Below, in pieces: positions 27,012 through 39,500 of a DNA stretch of 64,000 bases. The notes under the pieces are model-generated. The model was not told the DNA's origin and did not search any database. It saw nothing but the letters and a program-made list of their open reading frames with translations. The translations under genes were made by a program, and so were the position numbers. Origin of the DNA: Andrena cerasifolii (taxonomy: Eukaryota; Arthropoda; Insecta; Hymenoptera; Andrenidae); assembly GCF_050908995.1 (NCBI RefSeq), contig NC_135131.1, positions 10,062,001-10,126,000 on the forward strand, written 5' to 3'. Within the stretch, counting starts at the first letter, position 1; every line of letters begins with the position of its first letter.

Positions 27012-27907
27012 CAGGGGTGAGGAGCGGCAAATTTTGGGGAGCAAAAAATTTTGAGCGAAAAAAAAATTGGAAAAAGTTTAACCACTGTAATGGTCTGAAA
27101 AGTAAAGGAGTCTTCGGGATTTTTTTCTAACCAAACAACGAAAGTAAATCAATGTATTGCTTAATATAGTTAATATGTACATATTAAAGGGTAAAAGAAA
27201 TTTTTTTCAATCAAATTCATAAATCGGTTTCCGGTATACTCTTCGTCAAAAAGTGCGCTGCGGCAAAAATCGTTCCTGTGGCGTTGACAGTGCCTGAGGC
27301 ATCTGGTTAATTCGAATTCAAAAAGACAAAAATATTTAGAAACTAGAAACCTACGTCTATTACGTGACGACGAAAAAAAATTTCTGAGGTGTTGATAAAG
27401 AAGATTTTGGTAAAAATAGAAGGAGGCCGTTAATTAAAAAAGACTGATCGTCACGTAATAGAGACGGGTTTATCGAACAACGGCTTTGCTCATGTCAATT
27501 GGACGTACAGTTTTCTCTGTTTACTGTCAACGTGGTTGAAAAATATCATTCTGAGAAAAACGCGTTCAAATTTCCGCTCCGCTGAGTCGCGCGCTCGACA
27601 CCGCTTCACGGAAAATACTATATCTCCGTCAATTTTACGAATTTCTTCATAAAATTTGGAGAAATCATTCTTGAAACGTCTGTCTTTCAGAAAATGAGAA
27701 AAGGAAAAATCGATTTGGGGGAGGAGACTTAAAAAAGAATTCACCTTTCTTTCATCTAGTAAATTAGCAATAACTCAAATGTGAGTTTTTATATTGAATT
27801 AATTTTGCAACCGTCTCGACTCTTTTAAATTAAAATTTTTTATGATATTTCGCGAAAGGGTGGCAGACATTTAGCCTAGGGGCGCTAAATCTCCAGATCC
27901 GGCACTG
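27012..27907. mobile_element. hAT-like non-autonomous element
   Basis: The left end starts CAGGGGTGAGGAGCGGC and the reverse complement of the right end starts CAGTGCCGGATCTGGAG, the CAG/CTG termini typical of hAT elements. The 8-bp flanks ACTATGGG (27004-27011) and GCTATGGA (27908-27915) agree at six positions, consistent with an aged 8-bp target duplication. The interior is AT-rich and holds a 24-bp inverted repeat. A short minus-strand open frame inside is not recognisable as transposase. Confidence 0.5.
27347..27471. repeat. inverted repeat with 24-bp arms inside the hAT-like element
   Basis: Arm 27347-27370 (AAACCTACGTCTATTACGTG and four more bases) pairs with 27448-27471 with only a few mismatches, around a 77-nt spacer. 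The shared core is CTATTACGTGACGA. It is the strongest internal palindrome of the surrounding element. Confidence 0.65.
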
Positions 27908-30900
27908 GCTATGGACTTGAGTTGCGTTACACGTCGGATAGCAAGTCCAGCATGCCTCAAAGTCTCCACCGTTTCCGCTCGGTTATTTAAAATTAAACGA
28001 CAGCTGGATACACGAAGGCCATTCATTACCCCCGACCAGTCTCCATCCGTGGCGCACTTCGCGAACGAAACTTAGAAGAAGAAAAATTCCCCCATACGTT
28101 ACCGCGTGGCAAGGAAACGAAACGATACCAAGCGCATGTAGGATATTACAGGACCCCCCGCTCGTAACAATGGTATCGGCCACGCTGCGAGAACGTATCG
28201 CCGTTAATATATCGGCGGGAGGCGCAATCGATAATTCGACCCGGTCAACGGTAAATCACGATCCCGCGTAAGGCAGCTCTTTCCGCGAGAAAAACTGCGA
28301 AAGGGGTTAAATATTACATAGACGATGCACCGCGTGCAACGTACCGGGGCGCGCGTTATGTCTACGGCAGTTTGCGCAAAGCCAGGCCACTGCAACTGCA
28401 AATCTTCGTCAGGGTGACATTTTTTTTTTGCACTTGCTCTCCTTTGGGCTCGACTAGGAAACGAATTTTCGAAAGGAAGCTTGAAGAAGATTGAAGATTG
28501 TGGGAGAGCGCACGGGGTGATTTTAGCGACGCATAAATCAAGGTGGATTGAATCGAAACATTTTTGTTTCCTTCGGCTGAACGAGAACGAACGGTGCACG
28601 CCGGCGCAAAGTGTTACATACAACTGGTCTAGATGTGCCGCTAAAGCGCATTATAAATCTCCCTATGTTAATGCGGGGCCGATATTACGAAATATATCAC
28701 CGATAATATACGGTTAATTCGATCGGGCGCGTTACGCTCGCGTAAATCGCGGGAACATATTTCCCAGACTGGCGTAAATTCGTGCTTACAGTTTCTGCGC
28801 GTCGGATTCGTAAAATACGGGCGACCAAGGATGAGTAATCCTCTCGAAGTCGTCAACTTAGCGTACAACGAGGAATGGTGATCATCGTTATCAATGTATT
28901 AATAATACCCGCGATCTCCTCCACTTATTTTCGCCGCCGTTTCGTCCTTCGTCGAAGAGCAGCTCTTCTTCAGCACTCGGTGGCACGTTCCACCGAAAAG
29001 CTCACGTACCTCTCCGAGTCCGTTTCTTTTTTTCTGCCTTTTTCCTTTGGTCCCCGGCAGCGACGAAAAGCGCGACAAATGCAAGAAAGATAAGTACGTG
29101 ACCCGCGAAGGGAGCATCCGCATTTATATTTCCTCCTCTCGAGGTTTTCGGGGGCTTTTGCTTTCTGCGCTGACACTAATTTGCCCTTTCCTCGAGTCTC
29201 TTGGACCCTCCCCAGCTCGTCGTAAAACTCTCCCTGCGCGGCTCTCGTGTTCAAAGGAGCTACGTGTCTTACATCCTGGAACGCAGCGGAGGACAAGCGT
29301 CTGATGAAGTTCAAATATTTGGCAAGGGAAAGTAGCCCGCGAGGAGCTCGTCTTTTGGAACGGAGCGCATCCTTTGTGGTATTGCTCCTGGAAATCGCGG
29401 CTGTTCGAGTAGCAAGCTTCTATGTGCTGCGAATTAGTGACAAGCTGGAGTAATGACGCAACTATTGGTGGACAAGCTTTGGAAAAATCGCAGGGAAGCT
29501 ACTTCCCTTTGAAGCGTTTTAACGTTTCACGTGTACGGGCGTAATAGAAGCATTAGGAAATGCGTTGCATCATGCACGGGCGAAAAAAAAAACGAGCCCT
29601 ACAACGCGAGCCCATTAAACGACAGAAATACGGTTGAAAAATTCGATATCCGTGAAACCAAAGCGACACGCATGGAAAATAAATTCCCGCGGATAGCGCG
29701 TATAACGATGGCCGTAAGTCACTATGCGCTATCGGCGTGGATAAAACGTTAAACGAAAATTAAATTACTCCCCCGAATCGAACGATATTTACCTGGTCCG
29801 CCGTCGATCTTCCCCGCGCTGCGATAAATATTCATAATTGATCGGGGGATAAAAAAGTGAGAGAATCCTTCGAGCAAAAAGATCGCGTATAATGTGCGTT
29901 CCGGCGACGATGCACTTTGCAAATTGAAACGAATAACGCGGATAACGTGTCTCTTTCTACAGATTTCGTCAAAGCACGAGTTAAATCCATCATTGAAGGA
30001 TAATACGTTTCATTTCGCGGATTATCTCCATGCAGGGTAGCTTATTTTGCGGGAAATTATAGGAATATCGCGCAACAGTAAACGGATTTTCGAATCGGTG
30101 AGCTATAGCAGTTCCGAGAATCTGATAACAATTCGACGGAGTGTGGTTGAGCATCTTATTCGACTATTCTTGTACGATTCGTCGCCGTCTGTCGCTTTGT
30201 AATAACAGAGAAAGTAATTTTAAACAGCATTAACCATCGGAATTTATGCAGGGGACCACTATTTACCTCTCGAAGGATGGTCGAGATCGCTGGAGCACGC
30301 AGCTTCGGGGAAAAGTTACCGAAAACTCTCGGGAAAGTGCACGGTAACTAATGTTAACCCGATTACACCGATACGAGGCGGTGAACCGGCTCGAAAAGCA
30401 ACAACACCGAGCAACTTACACTATTTTATCGCGCCGCGAAAGTAGTACGGCGAAAATGATAGCGCGAGGTCTGCATAAATTATGCAGAGGGGGGGAAGGG
30501 GAGGAAAAGTTGTGGTTCACTGACGATAAAATCGCCCTGGAAGATAAATCCAATTAATTGTATTCCCTATAGGAGCTTTCCACGCTAGCGAGGCAGCCAA
30601 AGCCACCCCTATTTCACACGGAGGCACGGATGACACACAATTCCGTTGAATAATTAAGCACAGAAATCAGTGGCGTCCTATTCACGAGCTCCTGTTTAAC
30701 AACTGCTCTTAAGAGAAGCAGTTGCGAGCTCGATATTTGCAGCGACCAGGATCACAGTGGCTCTATAGCAGCGTCGTTCTGCCTATGATCTTGCGGACAA
30801 GGGCACTCGCCACTGCCCAGGGCTAACGGGCAGTGTCGTCAGATATCGTTACAGCGGAGCAGGGAGGAACGGTTGTGCAGGCTCGTAGATGCGTAGGCAG

Positions 30901-33461
30901 GCATGTGTAAGTAGGTTCGTTCTAATACTGTTGAGTCGACGCGACGGTCCTTGTTCATCCTGGCGTCTGTACGCCGACTCGTGTCTGCCCCGGGCAGCCT
31001 GATCTGTTGCCCGCACGGGCAACTCCTGAACGGCGCTGCTCTATAGCCCTGCGAGCGTATAGAAACGCGTCGCTCGAGGAGACACACCCCCGATGTAGGC
31101 GAGCCCGTCCTCGAAACTTATTTCCAACTTGGCGGGAGTTTATTTAAATGAATAGGTGAACATCGCCGCGAGACAGCGGGGCGTGTAGATAAGGCAAAGT
31201 CGGCGGTCCCTTCTTCCCCCGCTCGCCTCTATTTACACCGGCAACCGCATACCAGTTGCTTCCATCGCGGCCGTGCAGCCCCCCCGACATAGTTGCAAGT
31301 TAAAGCGCCGTCTAATTAAGTGGCGAATTTACGAGTTCGCTGTGGAACTCGCGGAATGAGCCGACGGACACGCGGTCGCTTCGTGTCCGAGTTGCGAGCG
31401 CGTGAAACTGGAAGCGAGCAACGGCCGACGGGCCCGTGCCCGATCGACTCCGGACAATCCGAGACGATTCATCTCCTCGGCGTGAATAATTCAGGCGGGC
31501 ACGGTAATCAACTCTTGATCGACGAAAAAATTCGTAATACCGACGCGTCATTCGCGCGCGTTTTACTCGCCCGGCAGCGCCATAAAACATTTTAATTGCG
31601 CCGATCGTTCGCGGGGGACATGCGAAAGCAGCCCGCGTTAATGCATATCCGTCGGAAATAAATATTCATAGGCGGGCAGGTTTACACGGATTAATCGGAT
31701 AGCCGTGCGACGCGATCCGCGGTTTTATTTCGCGTCTGTTATCAATTCGCGCCGGGCATGATTATGAATTTAATTGACAATTATCCGTACACGACGATTA
31801 TTACAAAATGTAAATTGCAATTTAAATATAGGATTGGGACGGTAATTCCGCGGCGCGAAGATTTCACGGGGAGGCGACCTTACGGTCTCGCGTGGGCAAC
31901 GAATCGTGGATAATGAAGGGGACTCTGGGTTCTATGAAGCGTAATATGACGAGAAGGCTACGGGAATAAATTTAATTATCAAGTTTACAATTAGCCCCGT
32001 GGATGGGCTAAGTTTAAAAGTAGAGGCAATTCGAGCTACCCGACACTGCAAAGGGGCCAAAAACTGCGAGAGTGTCGCGGACCAGAAGCTGAAGAAATTC
32101 TAATTTCTCGGTCCCAACACGTACCAGGAGAGTTGTGGGTGGAGGCAGAACGTAAGAACGCCAACGAGGACCTTTCGGGCGGTTTCCTCAATTTTGCATA
32201 CGCCCCGAGCGAACCTACTGCATGGCGCGTGCAGATATGCAAAGCGGGGACGTTGCACGCGTTCTTAATTCGAGGAAATTTTCTCGCGACGGTCCGAGCC
32301 CTTCTTAAAATCTGGCAGTCCTTGCGAGTTTACAACGTGTCAATTGCCATCGGGGAGGGGGTAACAGAGAATCCCAAGCTCCCCTGTGGCCTAATTAGAA
32401 TTCCCTCGTGTTTCCCTGGCTGCGAACTAGTAACTTAAGACTTTAACCGACGATAGCTTTCGAATTTCCAACTGTGAGCCCGCGAATGAGAGGAAAGGAT
32501 GGATCGATAAAGTGCTGCAAACGTTAGAAAACAATTTGCATGGCTGTTTCTGGTTCACGGGGTGAAATTGGTTCGTGGTTGGAGCCAGAGCTGCTCAGCA
32601 GTGGCTCGACAAAGGAAATAGAAATCTGAACGACAAAGGGGGAAGACTTGTTCGGGTGTTGCGATTAATAGCGTGGCCAAGAGGGTTGGGAAGAGGAGGA
32701 TGATCGGTCGAGTAGTTTCGCAACATGGTTTACCCGTGGAACCGATACACGAAGAGGAGTAGCCGATACACTCGGCCGTCTAGCCGGATTATTCGAGGCA
32801 CTCGATACATCGTCGCGAAATCCCGGACACATTTTCCAAACCAGCGAGCTCTCGCCCCCCTATAGGCTTCAACGGATGGATGCTTGCACGGTGGATCTAC
32901 GCGAATCGTAGTCATCGATCGGCATTAACAATGTACCAGCCGGCTCTTGTCCGCGATAAGGCCTTGCTACCAGGTGTACGCATATTGCGGATTAATTAGA
33001 AATTCCAGTGAAAGAGATCCGCGTCACGCGAGACGACCGCTTGCCGCTGTACACTCTTCTGGATAGCAGGACAATCTGCTTAATCGATTAACCGTCATTG
33101 TTACTTAATAATTCGGGGTTGAGTGAGAGTAGAAGTGGAAGCATCAGGATACATATGAATGCATCAGTTTTAAACGTTGTTAGTCCTCTCTAATTGCATC
33201 CAATATGTGAATCGGTGCTCTATGGTGATCGAGGAAGGCTAGAGATTCAATGTCCACTGGGGATATCTGTTTTAAACGGTAATTACGGGGTACAATTGAA
33301 TGTAACGAGGAGCAACGAACGATTACGAGTTACTCGAGCATCTCATAGCGCGATCACGATATCGACGAGAATTCCAATACACTATCCCAGCTCGAATAGC
33401 CAATAGATTTCACTGATAGACGTAACGTTCCCATAGCTACAGGTCTTTTTTTCTATTGTAG
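27908..33461. other. non-coding stretch upstream of the first coding exon
   Basis: No coding pattern was seen. 31620-31990 is rich in ATTA/TAAT homeodomain-type cores and could be regulatory. The stretch ends with the pyrimidine tract and splice acceptor of the first coding exon, so at least its 3' part is intron. Confidence 0.55.
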
Positions 33462-33508
33462 GCCAGCTCATGGATGAACGCACGATGGATACATGAATCG
33501 AAGCCATC
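33462..33508 (+). other. 5' UTR part of the signal-peptide exon
   Basis: A pyrimidine-rich tract running into TATTGTAG (33441-33461) forms a strong 3' splice site, so the exon probably begins at 33462. An upstream non-coding exon must then exist, but I could not identify it. The 47 nt of leader contain two upstream ATGs (33470 and 33474), each opening a very short reading frame. Confidence 0.6.
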
Positions 33509-33572
33509 ATGAGCGTGCTCCACTTGATCCTCCTGCTGCTGGCATCATCCCGCTACCTCGTACATCCGATCG
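33509..33572 (+). CDS. Dpr-family protein, coding exon 1 (start codon and signal peptide)
   Basis: This exon encodes residues 1-21 and the first base of codon 22. The ATG at 33509 has an A at -3 and begins a short N-region followed by a Leu/Ile-rich core (LHLILLLLA, residues 4-12) and small residues, a typical secretory signal peptide. The exon ends at an excellent donor, GTGAGT (33573-33578), in phase 1. The phase matches the next coding exon, where G plus AT makes Asp22. I chose this ATG because the nearest in-frame upstream ATG (33470) is cut off by a TGA at 33494. Cleavage probably falls between residues 14 and 24, but I cannot place it exactly. The exon is recognised from the signal-peptide pattern, splice sites and phase rather than from homology, so it is less certain than the Ig exons. 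Confidence 0.72.
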
Positions 33573-36500
33573 GTGAGTGAAGCCTTTATTTAACAATCGC
33601 GCGCACCTGAGGAACGCTCGCCGACCCGTCCAACTGTGTTGGGAATTGCGTTGTAGGAGAACAATTCGCGAGCACGTTGATGATATTTTACACTGAACCA
33701 GCCACGCGCGGCTATCCCCGTCGTACGCAAATGCACGCTCCGTTGTTATTCGAGGGTAGGAGAGATCGGTCTACTTGCCTGACCACGTTAAATATCGCAA
33801 GAAACGAGCGCGGAGTCGGCGAGGAAGGAGAAGACACGGGAACTCTCCAATTTGCATGGTGAATTATTAACCTAATCACGTCGGAAGCACGTTTCGATTG
33901 ACTACTACCGAGACTTTGCCCGGTATCAGACCGAGCTGGAAACTCTCGACGCGAGGGAGAACCTGCGTTGTTCGAGAACTACGATTTATAGTCGTCCTCT
34001 GGCGACGAGGCTGCCTCTCCTCCTCCCACGCGATAAGGATTATCTCGATAACGGTTAATGCCGTGAATTCAGCGGGGGCAACGGCAGGGAAGGGCGGAGG
34101 GGAAGACGCGATCGGTAATCGATGGAAAAGTAATCTGCGAAGTTTTCAGGTCGGCGTACGAAAGTATGTTTGTGTAATCGTGATCGCGCGACACGTAGTT
34201 CGACCAGGCATTGAAACAATTTCGATCCTCTTAGATCGTGCTGAGAGAAGATAAGTCGGTCACGTTGTCCCGTCCTTAGACGGTCCAGATCTCCGATAAG
34301 CGCGAGGAAACCAATTTTCTCGGGAACAAAGCCCCCGAATGAAAAACTGTATTCCGCCCCTTTATCCGAGGACTCCTAGTGCGCAGTCTTCCTGCAAACT
34401 TCGCCCTATCCTGCGATGATTAGTCGTAAGGGCGCAAGTTACGCGTAAAAGTTGATCTCGCGATGTAGATACGATTTCTGCCGTTTCATCGGCGCTGTAG
34501 GGGTTATCGATCGAACGCCTACCCAGGAACACCACCCGGAAAGTCCTGACTCGGTGAAACACAGCCGAATCTCGCTTTCACGCGAGCCACACGCAAGCAT
34601 CGCGCCGAAACATCCCTCCAGCCGATCCCGAGATACGAGTCGGTTGGAAGCAGCCCTTCCACTCTGACTGGTTCGCCAACGATGGGAACCCGCCTAAAGG
34701 AACAGGCCTTAATCACGAAGAAGAGGAATGGACGGGCAGACTTACCCCTGTAGAGGTGGCGGGCTATCTTCATGCAGAGGAAACACCAGCGATGGTACCA
34801 GGCGAACTTTCTCAATTAGTGCTCCAGCCCGATCGACCAGCAGCTCATTCGTATTCACGATGAACCCGAACCGGCAGATAAAGCAGAACGATAGCTCGAC
34901 TCTCTTCGACTCCGTCCCCATTCTCCTGCTGCTCTCTCGACACTTTCTCCTCGATCTCTAGAACTGCCCCTTTCGTTTCTTTTCTTCTCTCCCCGCTGCA
35001 AACTCACTCGTTGTCCCCACGTTCGTGTCGACATCTGGAAGCAAGGGAAAGGCGGGTCGGAGGGACGATTAGAATCGGGGGCATTTAATTACTGTCCTCC
35101 GTTTAAGCCGCGGTCGGAGACGACATCCCCTGTCGTCAAGGTTCAGTGAATAGATAGGTGCTGCCTGTGTCTGCTTGAAATTATGTTCGTCCCGATTTTA
35201 TTTGGATAACGAGTGACAAGTAAGAACGAAGAGTAACTCTTCTTATTTGGTCGCGATGAAGATGAGTGATTTGGGATATTAGCATATAATTAAGATTGCG
35301 CGTAACACGCATTGAAACATTTACCTAGGAAAATGTTCGGATACCATTATCGCGAAGCAAAGTTCGTTAGGTAGTACAAAGTATCAATCCCGATGCCCGT
35401 CTTGCTACTTTATTTCTCGACCTCCCTCTAAGCACACTTTAAATTAGAGACGTCTCCAGCTTCCCCTTTGTCTCGCGGTGCTTCTGGTTCCTCAGAAAAG
35501 GAAGCCGTCAGTTCCCGAGGAACAAAAAGCCGACAACTGTACCAATTTAGAAAGTAAGGATATTCACTGCTCGGTTCCCACCGCCGTCAGCGCATTCCTT
35601 TCCTCGCAAGAAAATTTCCCTTTAATGGAAACGACCGAGCGCTTCGAGCGTCCGCTTTGTTGCATCGTCCACGGGAAGGGAGCACGGCGAAGATGATGCA
35701 GGAGTAATGGTCGGGGATCGCAGCCAGGAGAATATACATATATTTAGCAGTCCCCCAGTACACTGGCAAACTCAGTTTGCTCATCATTACCGCACTGGCT
35801 GAATTTTCGTTAAGCAAGTCTAGTAGCGCCAGTAGACTTCCCTTGCCCGAGCCTTGGCTCTTTCCTGCTGCACCATCTTGGCTAATTTCGCGTCGATGTT
35901 AGGGCGAAGGATAGAGCGCAAAAATTCCCTCCTATTTTCGGCACTGCAAAGACCCGAAACGAGAGTAAAACTAGTGCATATTAAGAGGAGAACGAATAAC
36001 TCGATAGAGGGGGAAATGAAAAAGGTGTAGACCAGAGGATACGGTGGAAAAATGAAACGGGAAGTGGCGGCAAAAAAGTGGAAGACGTTTAACAATTTTC
36101 ACCTCACACACGCGCGCACAATAGAGAGAAAAATTATAAAGCTACTAGGAAAATGAGGGAAAGTGATGCACAGCAGCTGAGTGTATAGATAATGATCCCG
36201 ACACCTCCTCGTGCCTTGCTCTAGCCTTTTATTTTCTTTTTAAACAAAAACCACTCTTCCATGTTAACGTCCTTTCCGCCAGATTATTCCCCGAGATTTA
36301 TCTACCATCGTTACAGCGAACGAACAACCTCCTCCGGTTCTTAGCCAGGGAGCAACTTGTCTCGAGGTAAGCGATGCCTTTATCTTCGTTAAACGTATTC
36401 CGCGCCGTTTCGAGCCCCTGGCAAGAACATATTTTACCGCTTGCATATCTGCTTGCTCTCCGCGACCGTCAGCTCACTCTGCCCGCTGGTACATCAAGAA

Positions 36501-39500
36501 TCTGTTGCAACAGGCTTCGCAAAATATTTGTAAGCATTAACGGTGACAGTTACGGCGCAATAAAAGTCGGGCGCGAACCAATTCTCAAGAAGCTTTCACA
36601 GTTCGCGTTTCGTATTGTGGCTTTCATCTGTCCCTGATCAGTGAAAATAAAGCATGTCCACACTGATTAGAAACGTATTTTACTTGGATACAATGAAGTT
36701 CACGAAGGCAAGGGTGGTAAATGGCTATCACTGTGTCTTTTCTGCCCTTGAAACGATGATACAAGCAAGTAGTAGAACTTGATTATAGTCAGACATGTCA
36801 TCGTAATGCGCAGTACCGTTCTTCAGACTTCACAACGAAACGCAGCGCTTGTAGATAGAAACATTCTACGTCAAAGGAAAATTTATACAATCCCCTAACA
36901 TCGGGCTTCCTCTGGAAGAAACTTATTTTAGTAGAATGAACGTTAACATCAGCCAAAATCGGCAGGCATAGATCGTTGAAAGGAGTCCGGTATTGGAAGA
37001 AATTTCTTAGATAAGTCGACACTGCGCGCCACTCTTATCTTCTATCGAAAAGAAATAGTTTCTTATTTCCTGCTCCGAGGTCCAAGCAAACTTGTTTGCA
37101 TCGTTATTGGCTACTTTCGAGCACCGTGGGCGGATTTCCTCCCCCGCAGGCGTAAGGATGACTCGATTTCCCTTGTTTCCCTAAGACTCGCGCCTTAAGT
37201 AGCCGAGGAAAAGCTGCACGAGCATCCTCGACCGGCTCTCGAAACTTCCAGCCTTTCGTCACCTCAAAAAGTCATCATTGCAAATTGTCCAATTACGGCG
37301 AACGTCTTCCGTTCCCCTTTCAGCAACTTCTTGTTCGAAGATAGTCGAACTGCATCCGCTGATAAGTCACGGAAGAACTGGGATCCCCGAGGAAACGATG
37401 CCTTCCGTTCATCGAGCGTTCATCCGACTTCTCGCTATTATAACTTCCCCTCTCGTTTATGCAAACCGGTAACATATCCCGTTATCTGATAATAATCAGA
37501 AGCGGCATGAATTACTTCAACGCCGACACGATTATTCCAGCGGTCTTCAATTATACAGCACGCGTTATATTAAGAACGCCGATCGATTGTAGTCAAACTT
37601 ATTCCTGCCGTTCGAGTAATACACCCTCCATCCTTCGTCGCGTTTTCCCCCTCGAGCCGGGGCATATAATTTCTGAATCATAATCTGCCAATTGAAAAGC
37701 AATAATCCTTCACCAGCTACGTTGCCAGAGCAGATCGCAGCCAACACAGTTTAATGGCTGCTAAAGCAGTGATTATACTACTTAAACTGGCATCAGCCTG
37801 GGAGTAGAATTTCAACAATTCTACGGGCCGACATCGGAACCAATTTCGTTTGGCTGTTACATATCGTTAGGGGAGCGAAATGAAACGCGAGGCCGCATTA
37901 CGGGTTACCGGCAACGAGTCAAAGGGGTTGGCTAACAAACTTTGATACTGCGATCCAGCGGCGAGACAGCGTCATTTGCAGCAAAGGATATTTCGCTAAC
38001 AGCTCCACATCCGAGTACCGTTGATGCTTACCGATTACTCATCTCCGTCCCTTTTCACCTAGTCCCTCTGCTTTTTTTTTTTTACAGCAAACGATCACAG
38101 ATATTCTTGCTTACCGCTGTACATCGCCGATATTTGCTCGTTAAAATCAGAAGCAGCCGGTGTATTTGATTAGCAGCTTAATGCATCGCAACTGGTTTTG
38201 CACGCGAAGCTTATAAAGTCCATCCAGAGCTTGTTTATCCAGCGATGCTGGTCAAAGGCCTTTGACTATCGATCATACTCGCTCTATCGTGAATGGTTGA
38301 AACTTCCGCCGATGAAGTTAACCACCGCGTATCGGTGGCCACGACACCCATACAATACTACGTCCAGATGCCATATGCACGTGCACAGGGCAGCCTTATT
38401 GATACACCATTGAAGATATTTGCGTCGCGCGTCTATGCCCATGCCTTTGTCACTCGCGCGCGATTCTCGTTTAGCTGGCAAGGCTGTACGCCAAAGTGTG
38501 TCCGTTCCAACCCCGTTGAATGACGTTCTACCATGTTTCAGTTGCACAGAGATCTGTGACGCGCGAATCGATCCGTGCGGCTCGGTTTCACTGGACAAAA
38601 TTACATGTCTTTAGCTGCCGTATCAGTGTCTGTAATGCAACGCGTGCTATCACACAAAGTGCTGGAATTTCTCAACCAGCCATGCTTCGGATAAATGAAT
38701 TTTACGGGGGAAGGAATTTTTAAGGGTGGCCCCATTCGAACCTGCCTGCCCACCCATCAACCCTCCACCATCCAGCTAAATAAAAACCGCGTACGTCCAA
38801 AAGCGGGCGCTTCGAGGGAGCGTATTCTTAGCATGTCGCGGAAATAACTCTGCTCGCGTGGGTAGGATATAGAGGCAATAAGAAGAGCACGTTGCTCATA
38901 CGTGCCTTCGTTCCTTCGGGGTAGCTATCTCTCTATATGATGCTGATGTCATCAGAGGCCACGTTAGCCCGTTGGCAAGCTTTGCCAGGAACGTCAACGG
39001 TGACGTCGACGAAACGTATTGCACCTGCAGCTTCTTGATCCGCAAAGTAAACCCGCCCCAAAGTCAACCGAGAGAGCCACGTAGCGCCAGCGTGACAAGA
39101 AGAATCGTGCATTTACAGACATAACACTTGTCCGCATCATCCTAAACCACTCTGTCTTCCGCGCTGGTACGCGTAACGCACTGCGGTAATACTCTAATGC
39201 TCGTAAACGCAAGTTACGCGGGCACGTCTGCCTTTGAAACGTCACGGTGCCGGAAGCTGGTTATTTGCCAGCGGAAACACCTAGCGCCGCCAGGAATACC
39301 AGAACATCAGCGCGATATCGATCCAATTACTGGCTAAACAGCGAACGACACAGCCTCCTCTCGTATTTTCAATCTTTTTAACGAGTGCCACTCACCCGGC
39401 CGTGCAGCGAGCGAGAAGCACGACTGTCAGTGCAAAACGACGACTCCTCGATGATCAGCGCCTGCTCAGATCTCTGTTAAAGCCGGGCCGAAAGTTTCGG

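Noticed and set aside
27490..27744. Minus-strand 84-codon frame as a transposase remnant
   Set aside because: It starts at GTG and shows no hAT or mariner catalytic motif. The surrounding element looks non-autonomous.
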